Assembly (NCBI GenBank): GCA_934045075.1
Contig: OW203731.1
Coordinates: forward strand, 14,455,062 to 14,519,061
Reading direction: 5' to 3'
DNA length: 64,000 nucleotides
DNA from: Yponomeuta sedellus
Taxonomy: Eukaryota; Arthropoda; Insecta; Lepidoptera; Yponomeutidae
Each line of letters opens with the position of its first letter. Position 1 is the stretch's first letter. Positions 1 to 10,898 of the stretch are shown here, in pieces. The notes below the pieces were generated by a model that was not told the DNA's origin, searched no databases, and was given only the letters and a program-made list of their open reading frames with translations. A program made the translations under genes and the position numbers.

Positions 1-74
1 TTTGAGTTTCTTGTTTATTATACCCTTCTGCCTGTCTCTAAAAATCCCACAATATACCTAGTTTTTTGTTTCAG

Positions 75-188
75 GTCCCAGAAAATCTTATGTATGCGAA
101 CATGCCATCCCAGATTCCTTTGCCCTCAGATCCAGCCCAGCCCCCAGTGGCTGTTAAACCTATTTTGAAGAAGGATTCGGTTTATAGA
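75..188 (+). CDS. WBP11: WBP11-like gene, first exon in window
   Basis: The exon follows a pyrimidine-rich tract ending tttcag and is followed by GTAAGT at 189. It is 38 codons, phase 0 at both ends, reading VPENLMYANMPSQ...KPILKKDSVYR. The PILKK motif is typical of the family. Confidence 0.8.
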
Positions 189-3100
189 GTAAGTTGGTAC
201 TGAAGTTAATACAGTTAGTACACTGCAACATATTTTTGTATTGTAAAGTAAAATGAGACACAACGCAACAAGCTAGTTAACAAAAACAAGAACAAGGTAA
301 GTTTATTGTGTGTGTTTGGTTGATATAGGTTTAGTTAGCTTTCAGAATATACCTCGGCTACTATCGGACAGGAACGGATATATTCACTTAATTTCACGTA
401 ACTTTTCGAAATATTAAAGAAAAGTTTTATACAGAGCAGGAAGTAGTAGTACACTCGTGTGCCTTCGGCGAAAACAGAAGCCTACTCTAGAGCCCGAGGT
501 ATATTCTAAAAGCTAACAGACTGTATGTAAAAAGTAATTGCCTCCATGATTTTTTTTCCTGCTACGTTAGGAGAGGCCAACTGGCGTGGAAGCCCCGGGC
601 GTGCCGCCGGGCCCCCCTCCCGACTTGGACAAGCTGATCGCCGAAGGCACAAAGAATCATCAGCAGCAGCAGAAGAAGAGCATTCGTTTCATGCAATCTC
701 CCGAGGAGGAGGCACCAACCGCAGTCAATGGGGTAAGTATGTTTATATTTAATATATTTATTTATTTACATGATTTTTTGTAACATGACAGTAAAATTAC
801 TGTAAATTAATAAGTATTCGAAGACCTTGGTCAGTGGAGAAGTGTCGGCTTTGCATGTTTGCTTAATATACTGAATGAGAGTACTGCTGGCGCTCTGGAA
901 ATAATATGACGGGATGGAGTGATCATCCATACTATATGGTAACCCGACTATATGGTAAACCAACTTTGAGGCCAAGTGCGGAAATCAACACCAATCCGGC
1001 AATTTTCTAGTCCTGCTAGCCTGTTTATGTAGCCTTATTTTCAACCGTGCCTGTTGATGTAACCACTTCGATAGTCTAAGGGGTTCTGATTTCCACCTTT
1101 TCAATGTGGGCAAGGCTTGCTAGGGCAATAGTATGAATAATTCCGACATACATCCACCGAACATAAATCTGGCACTCACCTGGTTCCGCCGATCAGCGCG
1201 TCCCTATACGCTGACGAATGTTGAAGGCCTGGCTGCAGTTAGTCCATTTGCCGAAGAATGATTGCTCCTTAGTGTTTAACTAGATTTCTTGGTAATTAAG
1301 TCCGTTCACAATAATAATTCCGAAGTTTTTACATAGCCGACATGAGCGCGGCTTTTCACCGAACCGACCGCCGAACAAAGACATGATAGAACCAATGTCT
1401 TTTTTTTTACATATGTGTCAGTGCAATTTCCCATATAGCCACCCAAACGCTGGCCAGCATACAAATGAGTTACCAAAAATATGTAAGTGGATGTATTGCC
1501 GAAACAGTGCCGATCCATATCGAGTGTGGCCCGGCCATCCATAAGTTTACCTACTTAGCCCTTGTTTGGATAGGTGATTATGTGGTACTTGGAACGCGGT
1601 TTCGTTCCATCCCTATTTTCTTTTGACGTTTTCCTTGATGGGCTTTTGGTCGATAATTTTGTTAGCCTTAAGCGTTGGCATAGAAGTGTTCAGAAATCTC
1701 CCATTGTTCATGCAGTATTATTATAGCCTTTTATTTCGCTCTTTACAATAAATTACATACATATTATTCTACAAAAAAAATAAGTAATTTTGTTTCACTA
1801 TTTTATAGTCTGACTTACTGTTTTGCATCATTCGTTTTGATACAGATGGCGCCACCGGAAGCCTCCATAACAGCTGCAGAAATGGACGGCGAAGCAATGG
1901 AACAGGATGAAGACGAGCCGCTCCCCAACGCTGTAGGCGCTGCCATCGCCAACAACGCTGCAGCAACTCCTAAACCCACGTCGCTGCAGCAGAGGATGTT
2001 GGCACTCTCCGGTCAGAACATAGACGATTTCATGAAGGAGATGGAAGAGGTGCACAAGAAGAGAGAGCGGGACAGAGCGGCGGATTTGAATGCGAGGTAA
2101 ATAATTCGCACAAAGTACACATTTCTTCCAATCCATCAGTCTTAGTTTTATATTTATTTGACGAACCAACAAGTTAAATAATAATAGAATGTTTAATATA
2201 CTGCAGTAACTATTTTCAGAAGCCAATCATAGATTTCCACAGATTAATAATATTGGTTATTCTGTGATAAGTTGTCTTTGTAAATTTAAACTTATTACAA
2301 ACATAGTGAATATTTGTTGTTATTATGAGGTATGTAGTTAGTTAACTTGATCAGACCACATTCCTCCGGCCTACGGTACACCATTTGAAAAAAAAAACAT
2401 TGGATACAAGAGAAAAAAGATTACTTTGTACTTACTTTTTCTGTCAATCATAAGTCTTTTGAGTAACAACAACATCAGTGGTCGGCAGAAAATACAAAAT
2501 TGAGCAGCAAAATAATGAAACTGCTCAGAAGACAAATTGATCACCTTCCATTTAAATAGTATTTCTTAATGACGTATTATGTGTTGCCTAATAAATATCG
2601 AAGAAGCGGTGGTAGCTCAGTGGGTAGAACCATGGACTGGCAAGCGAGAGCCCCAGGTTCGATCCCGAGTGCGGGCATGTACCAATGACTTTGTTTAATT
2701 TCAAAGTTACGTACATTTGCGAATTTGTAGTCGCAATATCACACGCTAACTGTGAAGGAAAACATCGTGAGGAAACCCGCGGCTTGGTTGGCTCCGCACG
2801 TATTGACTAGTCTTTCCTGTGGGCTAGGCCGACTAAGCTATCAGGATGGTATAGGTTCTGGGCAAGCCTACACCATCTATAAAACCATGTCCCAGGCACT
2901 ACAGCGTCGGAGTGGTCCCGTCACCCATGTGAGTGAAGATACCACTGGACGCTGTATAAATCATCTCATTAAGTAGATGCAAAAAGGCCAATATTATTAT
3001 TAATAAATAATCGCGATTAGACCCGTTATAAATTAATGGTCTAATCGCGATTGTTTATTTACTTCCAAATTCCATTAAATGACATGATTAATTTGCTGAC

Positions 3101-6100
3101 CATGTTGAGTTTATTTGCTGATCCAGAGGCGATATACAAATACGCATTACAGCATATGTCTGGAGTCCAGCAAATGATACATAAATATTTTTTTAATTCA
3201 TATAATTTTGTATTTAACCTTAACTCCTGCTCTTTGATAAGAACTTAAGAGCTGGGGAGTGCTGGAAACGAGCGTTGTTTACTACTTAGTGGTAAGTGAC
3301 TTGTTACGTGACCTCTCTCCAATTACGAAAATGGGAAATATCTGTTATCATTACTTTGTTAATTGTTTGTGTTTTGAACACAAACAATTTCTATTCTTTA
3401 TTTGTCTATCATCAATAACCCGGACGAAGTCTCAGGCACTGCAGCGTCCGATTTTTCCCTTCAACCATCTAGCGTGAGTGAAGGTGCCACTGGACGCTAT
3501 GTAACTCATCTCGTAACTTAAATGCGAAGGCTAAAGTATTATCAATAAACCCTCCATAATAACCCTACCACTCGGCAGGCTCACGGCTCTCAAACGCAAG
3601 GACCGTCGGGACAGCGATTCTGACAGCGACGTCGAAGGCCCTGTAGTGCCGACGCTCTACCCCTGTTCAGAGCTCCACGCGCCAGGGACCGCGCCCTGCG
3701 AGCCCTTGCCGCCTCCAGGTAAAGGCGATCGGACGATTCACTGAGATTATGTCCAACCGCTCGTGAAGCGCTCGTGGCCTAGGCGAACCGAGTGTTTGGA
3801 ATCAATCACTTGGTTAAGCAACAACAGGCGCGGTCAGGTACAGGATGGGTGAGCGTCCCATGACTACTTCGTGCTGACGTGCTTCGCAAGGCACGTTAAG
3901 TCGTTGGTGCCGGCTGTCATATAATGGCATGGCAGTCGTTAAGCCATGTCAGAGGCCTTATGGGCGGCTTGATAACTTCTGACAGTAAGGCCCGCAACTG
4001 TCTTACAATCCTCCACCAACCCGGACTTGGCCCCTGTAGTGGAGTATGGCCTAACCTTCCTGCGATGCAGGAAGAGACCCGTGCCCCAGTAGTGGGGATA
4101 TACAAGGGTTGATAAGGAGGTTGTGTGTTGGTTCCCACTGGGGGCCGCTTTATATTTGTGCAAATGGCCTCAGTCTGGGTATATTTCCATGTTTGTGATG
4201 TCCTTGCCTGGATTACATAGCACAGGGTAGGTATAGAGTTTCGGAACAGGACAAGGATTGTATTGTGTGAAAGTTATTTTTATTATTAAAACGAAGGTTT
4301 GTGATTTTAGCCATCTATGACCGTGACTTGATTTTATCGTACTTTCAAAATTATTAAAAAATATTTTTGCTTTTATTAATTTCGAGTTATTCCATGTCGT
4401 TTATCCTTGAAACTAAAACTGTCGTAAGAACCACTTACTTAAGTTTACCATTGCAGGAGCCATCAGTGCCAAGCCCCGATCCCCAAATAAACTATTTTTT
4501 CTTTTATTTTTTCCGAGTTTTTTTTATGTCGTCTATAACGTCGTCGTCGCCAGTATAAACACGATGGCATTCCAACTGTCCAATTTGGATGCTCCCTATT
4601 GATATATCGTCGGTATAAAGGTAAAACTCATTAACTGCTTTTCCATTTTTTTATTTATAAACTGATAATTATTTTTGCCCCAAAAATAACACTACCTAGT
4701 TTACTCAATAAAAAAAATAACAATGGGTGAGCGTTTTTATTTCTGAGCTAAATAATACATTTACCCCCTTATTCATAATAGTCCGCTTGCTTAAAACAGC
4801 TGCTGAAGAGTGTTCTCTTTCATTCTGACTTAGGTCAATAGAAGAGGACAGAGTGAGAATAAGCATTGCTTAAAGTTAACACACTATTATGAATGGGGTT
4901 AGTATCTCAAATTCGCATTAGCGCAGTTTCTACGATTAGGCTCATTTGCAGTTACTGAATTGTACCTTTATACCGACGTATATTGTCGCCTTTGCCACCC
5001 GCAGGCCTCCGGCCGCCGCCGCTGCGAGCGCCGTTCGCGCCTCCGCCGCTGCGGCTGCCGCCCGGGCCGCCACCGGGCCGGCCGGGCCCGCCGGGCGCGC
5101 CCCCGGGACCGCCGCCGGGCCTCCCGCCCGTCGCCATGCTGCGGCCTCCAGGCCCGCCGCCGGGCGCGCCACCGCGCCTACTCCGCCCTATGGTGCCACC
5201 GCCCCCACCGAAGGCCGTCCCCCCGGTGTCTGTGCTAACTGCCGCCCCGCAGTTGCTGCCTAAGAAGGACGGGCCCCAAGGTAAGGGTGCAGGACTGTTG
5301 ACTGTGATTAAGGCAAGTGGACAAGACGCGCGGCCGGGGGTGCCGTGATACATTTATGGAGTTAGTTGGTCGCTTATTGCATTTGTTACATAAAGCTCAA
5401 TGCATTTTTGTGTCACAGCGCCTTGGTCGTCGGACCTCTGTACTATATTCCTAAGAAGCAGGGGCCACATAGTAAGGATGATTGGATCGCAGTCTCCGTG
5501 AATAAGCACGAGCGGACTAAGACAAGTGTGGAGCCGCGCCTATAGAATATAGGCGCGGCTCCGCACTTGCTATCTAAGAATGACTAGCCGAGTGGCCGCC
5601 AGAAGTGTGTCTGTGCTTACCCCGGCCTCACAGTTGGTGCCTACGAAAGACGGGCGCCTCAAGATGAGGGTTTTTAGTTCAGTGTCTGTGCTTAATACGG
5701 ACCCGCAGTTGCTGCCTAAGAAGGACGGGCCGCAAGATAAGGCTCATTAGAATAGTGGCTATGCTTACGCTTGCAGCTAAGAATGACGGGGGTCGCAAGG
5801 TTATTGGATGGACCCCGGTGTATAATCTTATAGTTGTTAAACAGCATTATGATTGAATGAAAATTCTTTATTGCACTAAAACAAATTTGTACAAAGGCGA
5901 GCTTAATACTAGATAGTGTTTTCTTCCAGCTAACACACGTGCGCTCATGCGCCTAATTACAGATTACGTCTGTTTACGTCTTAATACGAAAGAAAAGTTT
6001 ACGTTGTCTGAATCATGAATAAAATTAAAGATAATTAGTCTGGATTAATCTGTAGTTACACTATTTTTATTTTTAATGCACTAACCCGTGCTAAGGAACA

Positions 6101-7000
6101 AATTTAAAAACCTATTTAGAGGCTAAAAATCCCGTCATGGGTGAAATTTTTAGCCTCTAAATAGGTTTTTAAATTAATCTGTAGTCTGAACATAATTGAT
6201 AATGCAACTTTTTATGTGTCATCCTAGTACTCCTTCATAACGTAGAGAAGCATTGCGGGACATCATCGAATCCGCGTATCAATTTTTAGATCTCGTTAGA
6301 GTTAACCTCTAGTTTCAAATTTATCTTAAAAGAGTTTTGGTTGGTATTGTGTTCTTTAAATGTCTCACCTAACTACTTGAAAACGCCTACCTTTTTGTTT
6401 ATGGCTTCATATGTGGATTAGGTATTAATGATAAAAAACAACTTCTTTAGGTGCCATTTCCTATCTGAGTTTGCCCACCAATTCGGTTATTGTGCTTTTT
6501 ATCTTGCCAATACAAACAAGGAACTGGTACTCTGTTAAAAAAGACAGTGGTCTCCCAGGTCTCTTTTAACATAAATAAAACTGTTGTTTTGATATAACTA
6601 TAATTGTGAAGCCTACAATCCCAAAACATAACTCATGACACGCTATTTCATCACTTTTACCTACGCATTCCGTCCATAGCATAATCTCCATAATCCTCTA
6701 GAAAAGTTGTTATATTTCTTACAATTTTTTACCACTCCTTGGAACTAAAGCTTTCGTAAGCACCACTTACGAAACTTCACCATTGCAGGAGCCACGATCA
6801 GCGCCAAGCCCCAAATCCGGAACCTATCGGCTGACGTCACGCGATTCGTCCCTTCAGCCCTTCGCGTCAAACGAGAGGACAAAAAGACCAAAGCCGGTGT
6901 CAAAGCTACGCCGCATCGGCCGGCTGACATACCCAAGCAAGCACCTACGAAAGATGACGCTTACATGCAGTTCATGAGGGAAATGGAGGGCCTATTATAA
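75..7000 (+). CDS. WBP11: WBP11/SIPP1-like splicing factor, six 3' coding exons (5' part outside window)
   Basis: Coding exons are 75-188, 571-732, 1846-2096, 3579-3718, 5005-5280 and 6789-7000. All junctions are AG/GT and phases fit throughout. Family knowledge: WBP11 (Npw38BP, SIPP1, SNP70) is a nuclear spliceosome-associated protein that binds the WW domain of PQBP1/Npw38 through proline-rich PGPPP-type patches and binds protein phosphatase 1 through an RVxF motif. Seen here in order: a PILKKDSVY segment, a KKSIRF stretch that fits an RVxF site, an acidic/basic helix region (MLALSGQNIDDFMKEMEEV), a DSDSDSD acidic run, a dense proline/glycine module (PPGPPPG repeats) and the conserved tail ATISAKPQI...ADVTRFVPSALRVKRE...DDAYMQFMREMEGLL. 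The tail match makes the identification firm. The first window exon continues an intron from upstream, so the start codon is not visible. Introns carry SINEs, hairpins and duplicated exon pieces. Confidence 0.9.
571..732 (+). CDS. WBP11: WBP11-like gene, exon with PGPPP patch and RVxF-like motif
   Basis: 54 codons, phase 0 to 0, acceptor gttag at 566-570 and donor GTAAGT at 733. It reads ERPTGVEAPGVPPGPPPDLD, then a QQQQ run, then KKSIRFMQSPEEE. The KSIRF stretch sits where the vertebrate protein has its PP1-binding VRF site; this correspondence is inferred. Confidence 0.8.
1846..2096 (+). CDS. WBP11: WBP11-like gene, charged exon
   Basis: Acceptor acag ends at 1845 and donor GTAAAT begins at 2097. 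The exon leaves two bases of a split arginine codon. The protein is acidic at first (EQDEDEP), then PTSLQQRMLALSGQNIDDFM followed by a charged helix KEMEEVHKKRERDRAADLNAR. A methionine at the exon start is internal, not the gene start. Confidence 0.8.
2598..3000 (+). mobile_element. tRNA-derived SINE, family 1, full length
   Basis: Starts with a tRNA-like head (ggtggtagctcagtgggtag ... ggttcgatccc, A- and B-box spacing), continues with the lepidopteran motif aaaacatcgtgaggaaacc and ends in an ATT-rich tail. Flanked by the direct repeat taataaata (2589-2597 and 3001-3009). Near-identical to 9068-9480. Lies in intron 3 of the WBP11-like gene. Confidence 0.8.
3005..3058. repeat. Short palindrome, 'GGGTC-TAATCGCGATT' family
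   Basis: Arms aatcgcgattagacc and ggtctaatcgcgatt face each other around about 17 bases. Longer relatives sit at 16820-16990 and 17940-18060. Confidence 0.6.
3417..3545 (+). mobile_element. SINE family 1, 3' fragment
   Basis: Matches the 3' third of the copy at 2598: caggcactgcagcgtc, gtgagtgaaggtgccactgg, then an ATT tail. The tRNA head is missing. It lies just before the 3579 exon. Confidence 0.6.
3579..3718 (+). CDS. WBP11: WBP11-like gene, acidic DSDSDSD exon
   Basis: The one-base completion of the preceding codon gives RLTALKRKDRRDSDSDSDVEG, continuing to PCEPLPPPG. Donor GTAAAG starts at 3719. The exon ends in phase 1, compatible both with the proline-rich exon at 5005 and with the duplicated acceptor at 4457. 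Confidence 0.75.
3768..4112 (+). mobile_element. 5S rRNA-derived SINE
   Basis: The head resembles the 3' half of 5S rRNA: ggttaagcaacaacaggcgc, gcggtcag, then ggatgggtga, which are the internal promoter blocks (A box, intermediate element, C box) of 5S genes. The body runs through gtcagaggccttatgggcgg and cccggacttggcccc to a tail ending tacaagggttgat. Lies in intron 4 of the WBP11-like gene. Confidence 0.75.
4115..4245 (+). mobile_element. SINE tail fragment (cctcagtctgggtatatttcc family)
   Basis: Related to the antisense sequences at 28305-28510 and 60720-60860, which share the 'cagactgagg...ttgtacaaat' block. No tRNA head is visible here. Confidence 0.4.
4408..4490 (+). pseudogene. Duplicated fragment of WBP11 last intron end plus terminal exon start
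   Basis: About 80 bases match 6738-6818 across the end of intron 5 and the start of the terminal exon, keeping the acceptor (ttgcag at 4451-4456) and encoding GAISAKPRSPNK. The copy then diverges at an AATAAA (4486-4491). Splicing from the 3718 donor would be in phase and add a short unrelated tail ending at a TGA near 4600. It is either a dead duplicate or a cryptic alternative last exon. Confidence 0.7.
5005..5280 (+). CDS. WBP11: WBP11-like gene, proline-rich exon
   Basis: GC-rich exon encoding stacked PPGPPPG and PGPP units, then LRPMVPPPPPKAVPPVSVL and QLLPKKDGPQG. These are the WW-domain ligand patches of the family. Acceptor gcag ends at 5004; donor GTAAGG at 5281. The GC content contrasts sharply with the AT-rich introns, which explains several long but false antisense ORFs over it. 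Confidence 0.85.
5435..5803 (+). repeat. Decayed tandem copies of the WBP11 proline-exon 3' end
   Basis: The exon segment at 5227-5286 (tctgtgctaac ... ttgctgcctaagaaggacgg) recurs as degraded copies at about 5435-5485, 5594-5670, 5680-5743 and 5755-5803. The 5680 copy is the best (gctgcctaagaaggacgggc) but its donor is changed to GATAAG. Looks like old local tandem duplication of an exon end. Confidence 0.65.
5522..5568. repeat. Near-perfect GC-rich hairpin
   Basis: Arms of about 22 bases (aagtgtggagccgcgcctat and its complement with one mismatch) flank a loop of about 3 bases. It sits in intron 5 between decayed exon copies. In RNA it would form a very stable stem. Confidence 0.7.
5866..5935 (-). 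mobile_element. LINE 3' end fragment (antisense)
   Basis: The block tttattgcactaaaaca ... aggcgagcttaat ... tcttccagctaac matches the dispersed blocks at 20110-20220 and 24515-24605. No coding part of the element is present. The LINE clade is not assignable from this. Confidence 0.4.
6057..6172 (-). mobile_element. Fold-back SINE insertion a
   Basis: Flanked by a 13-bp TSD ATTAATCTGTAGT (6044-6056 and 6173-6185). Left end is the antisense 3' tail (tacactatttttattttt, cactaacccgtgctaagg); then aaaacctatttagaggc faces gcctctaaataggtttt around a short remnant of the tRNA T-arm. Only about 6 bases of loop remain. Lies in intron 5. Confidence 0.8.
6789..7000 (+). CDS. WBP11: WBP11-like gene, terminal coding exon
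   Basis: Acceptor ttgcag ends at 6788; stop TAA at 6998-7000. It encodes the hallmark C-terminus: GATISAKPQI, TRFVPSALRVKRE, then KDDAYMQFMREMEGLL. This segment is the strongest single piece of identity evidence for the gene. Confidence 0.9.
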
Positions 7001-9067
7001 GTCTTATTGTGACGGAGCAAAGTGCATTTCGCGGCAGTATAAATATAACGTAATTTTTAGCTACACGACTGTGTTTTGTTTTAGTGAGTCTTGAACTCTT
7101 GGCGACAATGGAACTCGCGAAGTTAAAAAAAAAATCTTACAGAAAAAAGTCATTATTGTATGAGAGAGAAGAGAAAGAGACAGAGGTAAATCTTGTGCCC
7201 TGCAGTGACACATTTGTAGGTCTGTTATTCTATGCTATTGTGTGTGAGAGGAATGCAGATGATTCGGTCAACGTCACTATCAACCCTTCTTTGTCGCAGA
7301 GTTTGGGTTTTACTCGAAAGTTGGAATGTTGAAAGTACTGTTGGAAGTTTGAAATGGTCTGCCATGTTCACGTGACTGCTCAATCAAAGAGTGATAAGTT
7401 TTATGTAATTTAATTTCATTCGCCTTTTGTCTGAGTGTAAACAAACCAATTTTTGAAATACTGTCGGAAGTCAAGGAACTGATAATAGGAGCTGATATTT
7501 CTTGAATTAACGAGACGCGTAAATGATGTAGGATGAGCAAACAACTTCATAGACATTGCTTTCTGAACTTTAACGGTTTCTTCAATAGTTTGTTAACCTG
7601 TAGATAAAATATGAAATGGAATATATATTTTACGTTTGTACGTTTCATGTTCTAGCATAAATTCTTAACGCTTGAATTGAACTGATTTATGAAGTGTATG
7701 ATGTTAAACTGGCTGTTGGATCTTTGTTTTTGGCGTCAACATATTTTTGGTCTTATTATAGAACACTATTTTGTTGGGAGAATGTAAAGGAAGTAGTCTG
7801 TAGGTATTGAGGTAAGTATCTAGTGATTTTAATTTGTATCTTAAGTAAATACGTGGTACCCAAATACTTAGTTTCAATTATCTATTTAGGTACTTATGTA
7901 AAATAAATAGTTTTAGTGCTGTTGAATTTAGTATATTTATTTCTCATAATTTCTTAGCGAATCCTAGAGTTCAATATCTATAGTAGTGTATGTACATGAT
8001 ATAAAGTTACCTTAAAAACTAATCAAACACGTGCCAGCATACATACAATAATTTACAGAGAGGTAAAGTTTCCTTTATGAATACTATTAACATTCAACCT
8101 ATTATAAACCGAATAAAAAAAACATACAGTATATTTCCCCACAAAAATCACACTCAAAAACGGCCCCAGTCCTCGCGACTAGTCTTTACCAATGAAATGA
8201 GCTCAAGGTGTGCTGCAGAGTAAATCACGCTGTGATTGGTTCCGTCTATGCGGCACGCGTGAAGGGAGTACGTTGATTGGGAGATAGAAAGTGACAACGT
8301 AACTGACTACATTGATAGATAACCCGTCGAAATATCTTGGTATCTCGCAAGAAGACTGTCTGACGGTGGCAGGTGCATAGATATTTTGTCGGGTAATACT
8401 GAACTCTCTTCGATTGGTAACCCAACTGACAAGCCCCGCCCGCTTTTCGACAATTGAACGTGGGGTAATTTTTTTTCGCTAATTAGACAGCTACGTATTT
8501 AATTATTACTGCATTCGACGAACTATATGGTGGGGTTTCGACATCAAATTATTCAACAAAGCTTTGTTATGTCTAAGTAAGAGCAGGGTCTTCTACAGCA
8601 TTTGGCGAAAAAGTCTTCTTTCTTTGATTTCCAATACTTCCTTTTGAGAATATCCATACCTGTTATTGGCATTTTCATTTCATCGCCTGTAAACAAGAAC
8701 ATTGGGTTACAAAACTTCGATTGTATGGGCATAGAGGAAAAAATAGTATGGGAATACTACTTTTTCCTCTCCCTCTCCGGATAAGCCGAACGACTCACAG
8801 ACTAATATGATTACGTATATTATAAGCTCACGCATACACCCCGTAGGGGTAAGCAAAGACCTGCCGTTCTATTACGTAGCATTACACTCTACCGAGTAAA
8901 GCATTTACACAACTCCAAAGTGTCAAATAAATGTATGCGTATGACAGCCGGAGTAGCTTAAAAAAAGTAAAAATCAACGTCACTCAACTCAGTAGATACT
9001 TACATAGTAATAATGCCCCTGGGCCGCGTTTTATAAACTTGCAACTCATAGTTTATTATGACCTATT
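7001..9067. other. Intergenic; WBP11 3' UTR and dispersed repeat
   Basis: No supported gene. The start should hold the WBP11 3' UTR, but no clear polyadenylation signal was placed. Positions 8366-8418 (ggcaggtgcatagatatttt, then ttggtaac) recur at about 32022-32075. Three short ORFs here show no recognisable features. Confidence 0.5.
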
Positions 9068-9480
9068 TGGGAGCGGTGGTAGCTCAGTGGGTAGAACCAT
9101 GACTGGCAAGCGAGAGCCCCAGGTTCGATCCCGAGTGCGGGCATGTACCAATGACTTTGTTTAATTTCAAAGTTACGTACATTTGCGAATTTGTAGTCGC
9201 AATACCACACGCTAACGGTGAAGGAAAACATCGTGAGGAAACCCGCGGCTTGGTTGGCTCCGCACATATTGACTAGTCTTTCCTGTGGGCTAGGCCAACT
9301 AAGCTGTCAGGATGGTATAGGTGCTGGGCAAGCATACACCATCTATAAAAACCATGTCCCAGGCACTACAGCGTCGGAGTGGTCCCTTCACCCATCTAGT
9401 GAGTGAGGATACCACTGGACGCTGTATAAATCATCTCATTACGTAGATGCAAAAAGGCCAATCATCATCATCATTTTGTT
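9068..9480 (+). mobile_element. tRNA-derived SINE, family 1
   Basis: Near-identical to the copy at 2598: same tRNA-like head, aaaacatcgtgaggaaaccc block, and a tail of (ATC)n. High similarity between the two suggests recent activity. Confidence 0.8.
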
Positions 9481-9849
9481 GCCATTCTACATTGCGTAGC
9501 CAAGTCCTACTTGTTAATCTGTGGGGTACCTAATCGACTTTGAAATGTACATCTAAATGTCATATACAATGAATGAGTTTATTGTAGTTATATAAAACAG
9601 GGCCCATGGTTTGCCTACCACGAACTTGACAAAGCTCTTTCATCAACATAAAGTCAAATAAATTTATAAAATGCTGCGTAAACAATACAATACATTCTAA
9701 ATGTAATTTTAAATTTTCTTAAAAAACAATTTTTGAGAAAATTTAAAATTCACAACTTTAAGAACCTCTCAATTCAGAAACCGGTGCTTAAAATTACATT
9801 TTATTATTTAAATTAATTGAAAATATCACTTATTTTAAGGAGCTTCGGG

Positions 9850-10297
9850 GTGCTAACTAGCGCCACCTATGGAATAAATATCATAACTTTTTTTAGAATG
9901 CGTTTTGAACAAAAAGTAAACATCAAAAATCTAATATGTGTGATTAAAGTCCCAGGTTGTTGACCCTAGGTTCTATACTGTAGGTTCTAAAGTATTTGTC
10001 ACAGTGCTTAAGATTTATGATGTTTATTTAAAAAAAATCGAATTCTAAAACAAGTTATCATTTTTATTCCATTTGTGGCGAAAAAAAAAACGAATTCTAA
10101 AACAAGTTATCATTTTTATTCCATTTGTGGCGAAAAAAAAACGAATTCTAAAACAAGTTATCATTTTTATTCCATTTTTGGCGAAAAAAAAACGAATTCT
10201 AAAACAAGTTATCATTTTTATTCCATTTGTGGCGAAAAAAAAACGAATTCTAAAACATGTTATCATTTTTACTCCATTTGTGGCCCTAGTTAGCAAC
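9850..10297. mobile_element. MITE-like element A1 with amplified right terminus
   Basis: Left end tgctaactagcgccacc faces right end gtggccctagttagca. Interior shared with elements at 14848, 35110 and 36385 (gattaaagtcc ... ggttgttga, ggttctatact, gtcacag). The right terminus has been multiplied in tandem (see 10040-10285). No transposase. Confidence 0.6.
10040..10285. repeat. Tandem repeat of about 50 bp, five copies
   Basis: Unit reads aattctaaaacaagttatca, then tttttattccatttgtggcg, then an A-run of 8-10. The A-run length differs between copies. The unit is the subterminal inverted repeat of element A1, so this is expansion of one MITE end. ORFs of 72-84 aa across it are repeat translations. 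Confidence 0.8.
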
Positions 10298-10648
10298 CCA
10301 GAGCGCTTCAGTATGTTATCTTATTAGCTTTGCAAACTCCATTCATAGCTTTTAAATCGAGTCCAAAGTTACGTCTGGCGTCGGTGTCTGGCGCACATTC
10401 CAACATATTTAATGATTGTAAAATACAAGTAGGTACGAGTAATACTTTCGTCAAATCGTGCAAGTCGGCCTTGGTTTTTTATAAAGAAAAATGGTTAGGA
10501 AATCCATAATTTTAGTTACTATTATTATAAAAATTAATACAGGACGACAAATAACGTCTCTGTTTTAATTTCTAGAAAGCCGTTTGTCAGGAGTATAACT
10601 ACTTGTTGCAATATTTTTAAAATGTTACATTGTGCAACATTACATCGT

Positions 10649-10790
10649 TCTGGCAGTAAGGCCCGCCATTGTCTTACAATCTCCCATCAACCCGGACTTG
10701 GCCCCCGTGGTGGAGTATGGCCTAACCTTCTTGCGATGCAGGAAGAGACCCGTGCCCCAAGCAGTGGTTGATATCATTATCATATCACAT
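10649..10790 (+). mobile_element. 5S-SINE, 3' fragment
   Basis: Begins at ggcagtaaggcccgcc and ends gcagtggttgatatcattat. The 5S-like head is absent (5' truncation). Confidence 0.7.
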
Positions 10791-10898
10791 TGTGCAAATT
10801 AGCTGAGAGAGGGTCAGAAGGAATTTGTGTTTACCTAGACTAAAAAGGAATTATAGAGAAGGTTTGTACTGTATAAGCAGAAGCGCATATCTACGTAC

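Noticed and set aside
2620..2680. tRNA genes at 2620, 9075, 12215 and 52115
   Set aside because: Tied to SINE bodies and imperfect in stem pairing.
4942..5353. Long antisense and alternative-frame ORFs over the proline exon
   Set aside because: Shadow frames of a GC-rich coding exon.
10040..10285. CRISPR-like repeat array
   Set aside because: Units are contiguous with no unique spacers, in a eukaryotic genome; it is a tandem repeat of a MITE end.
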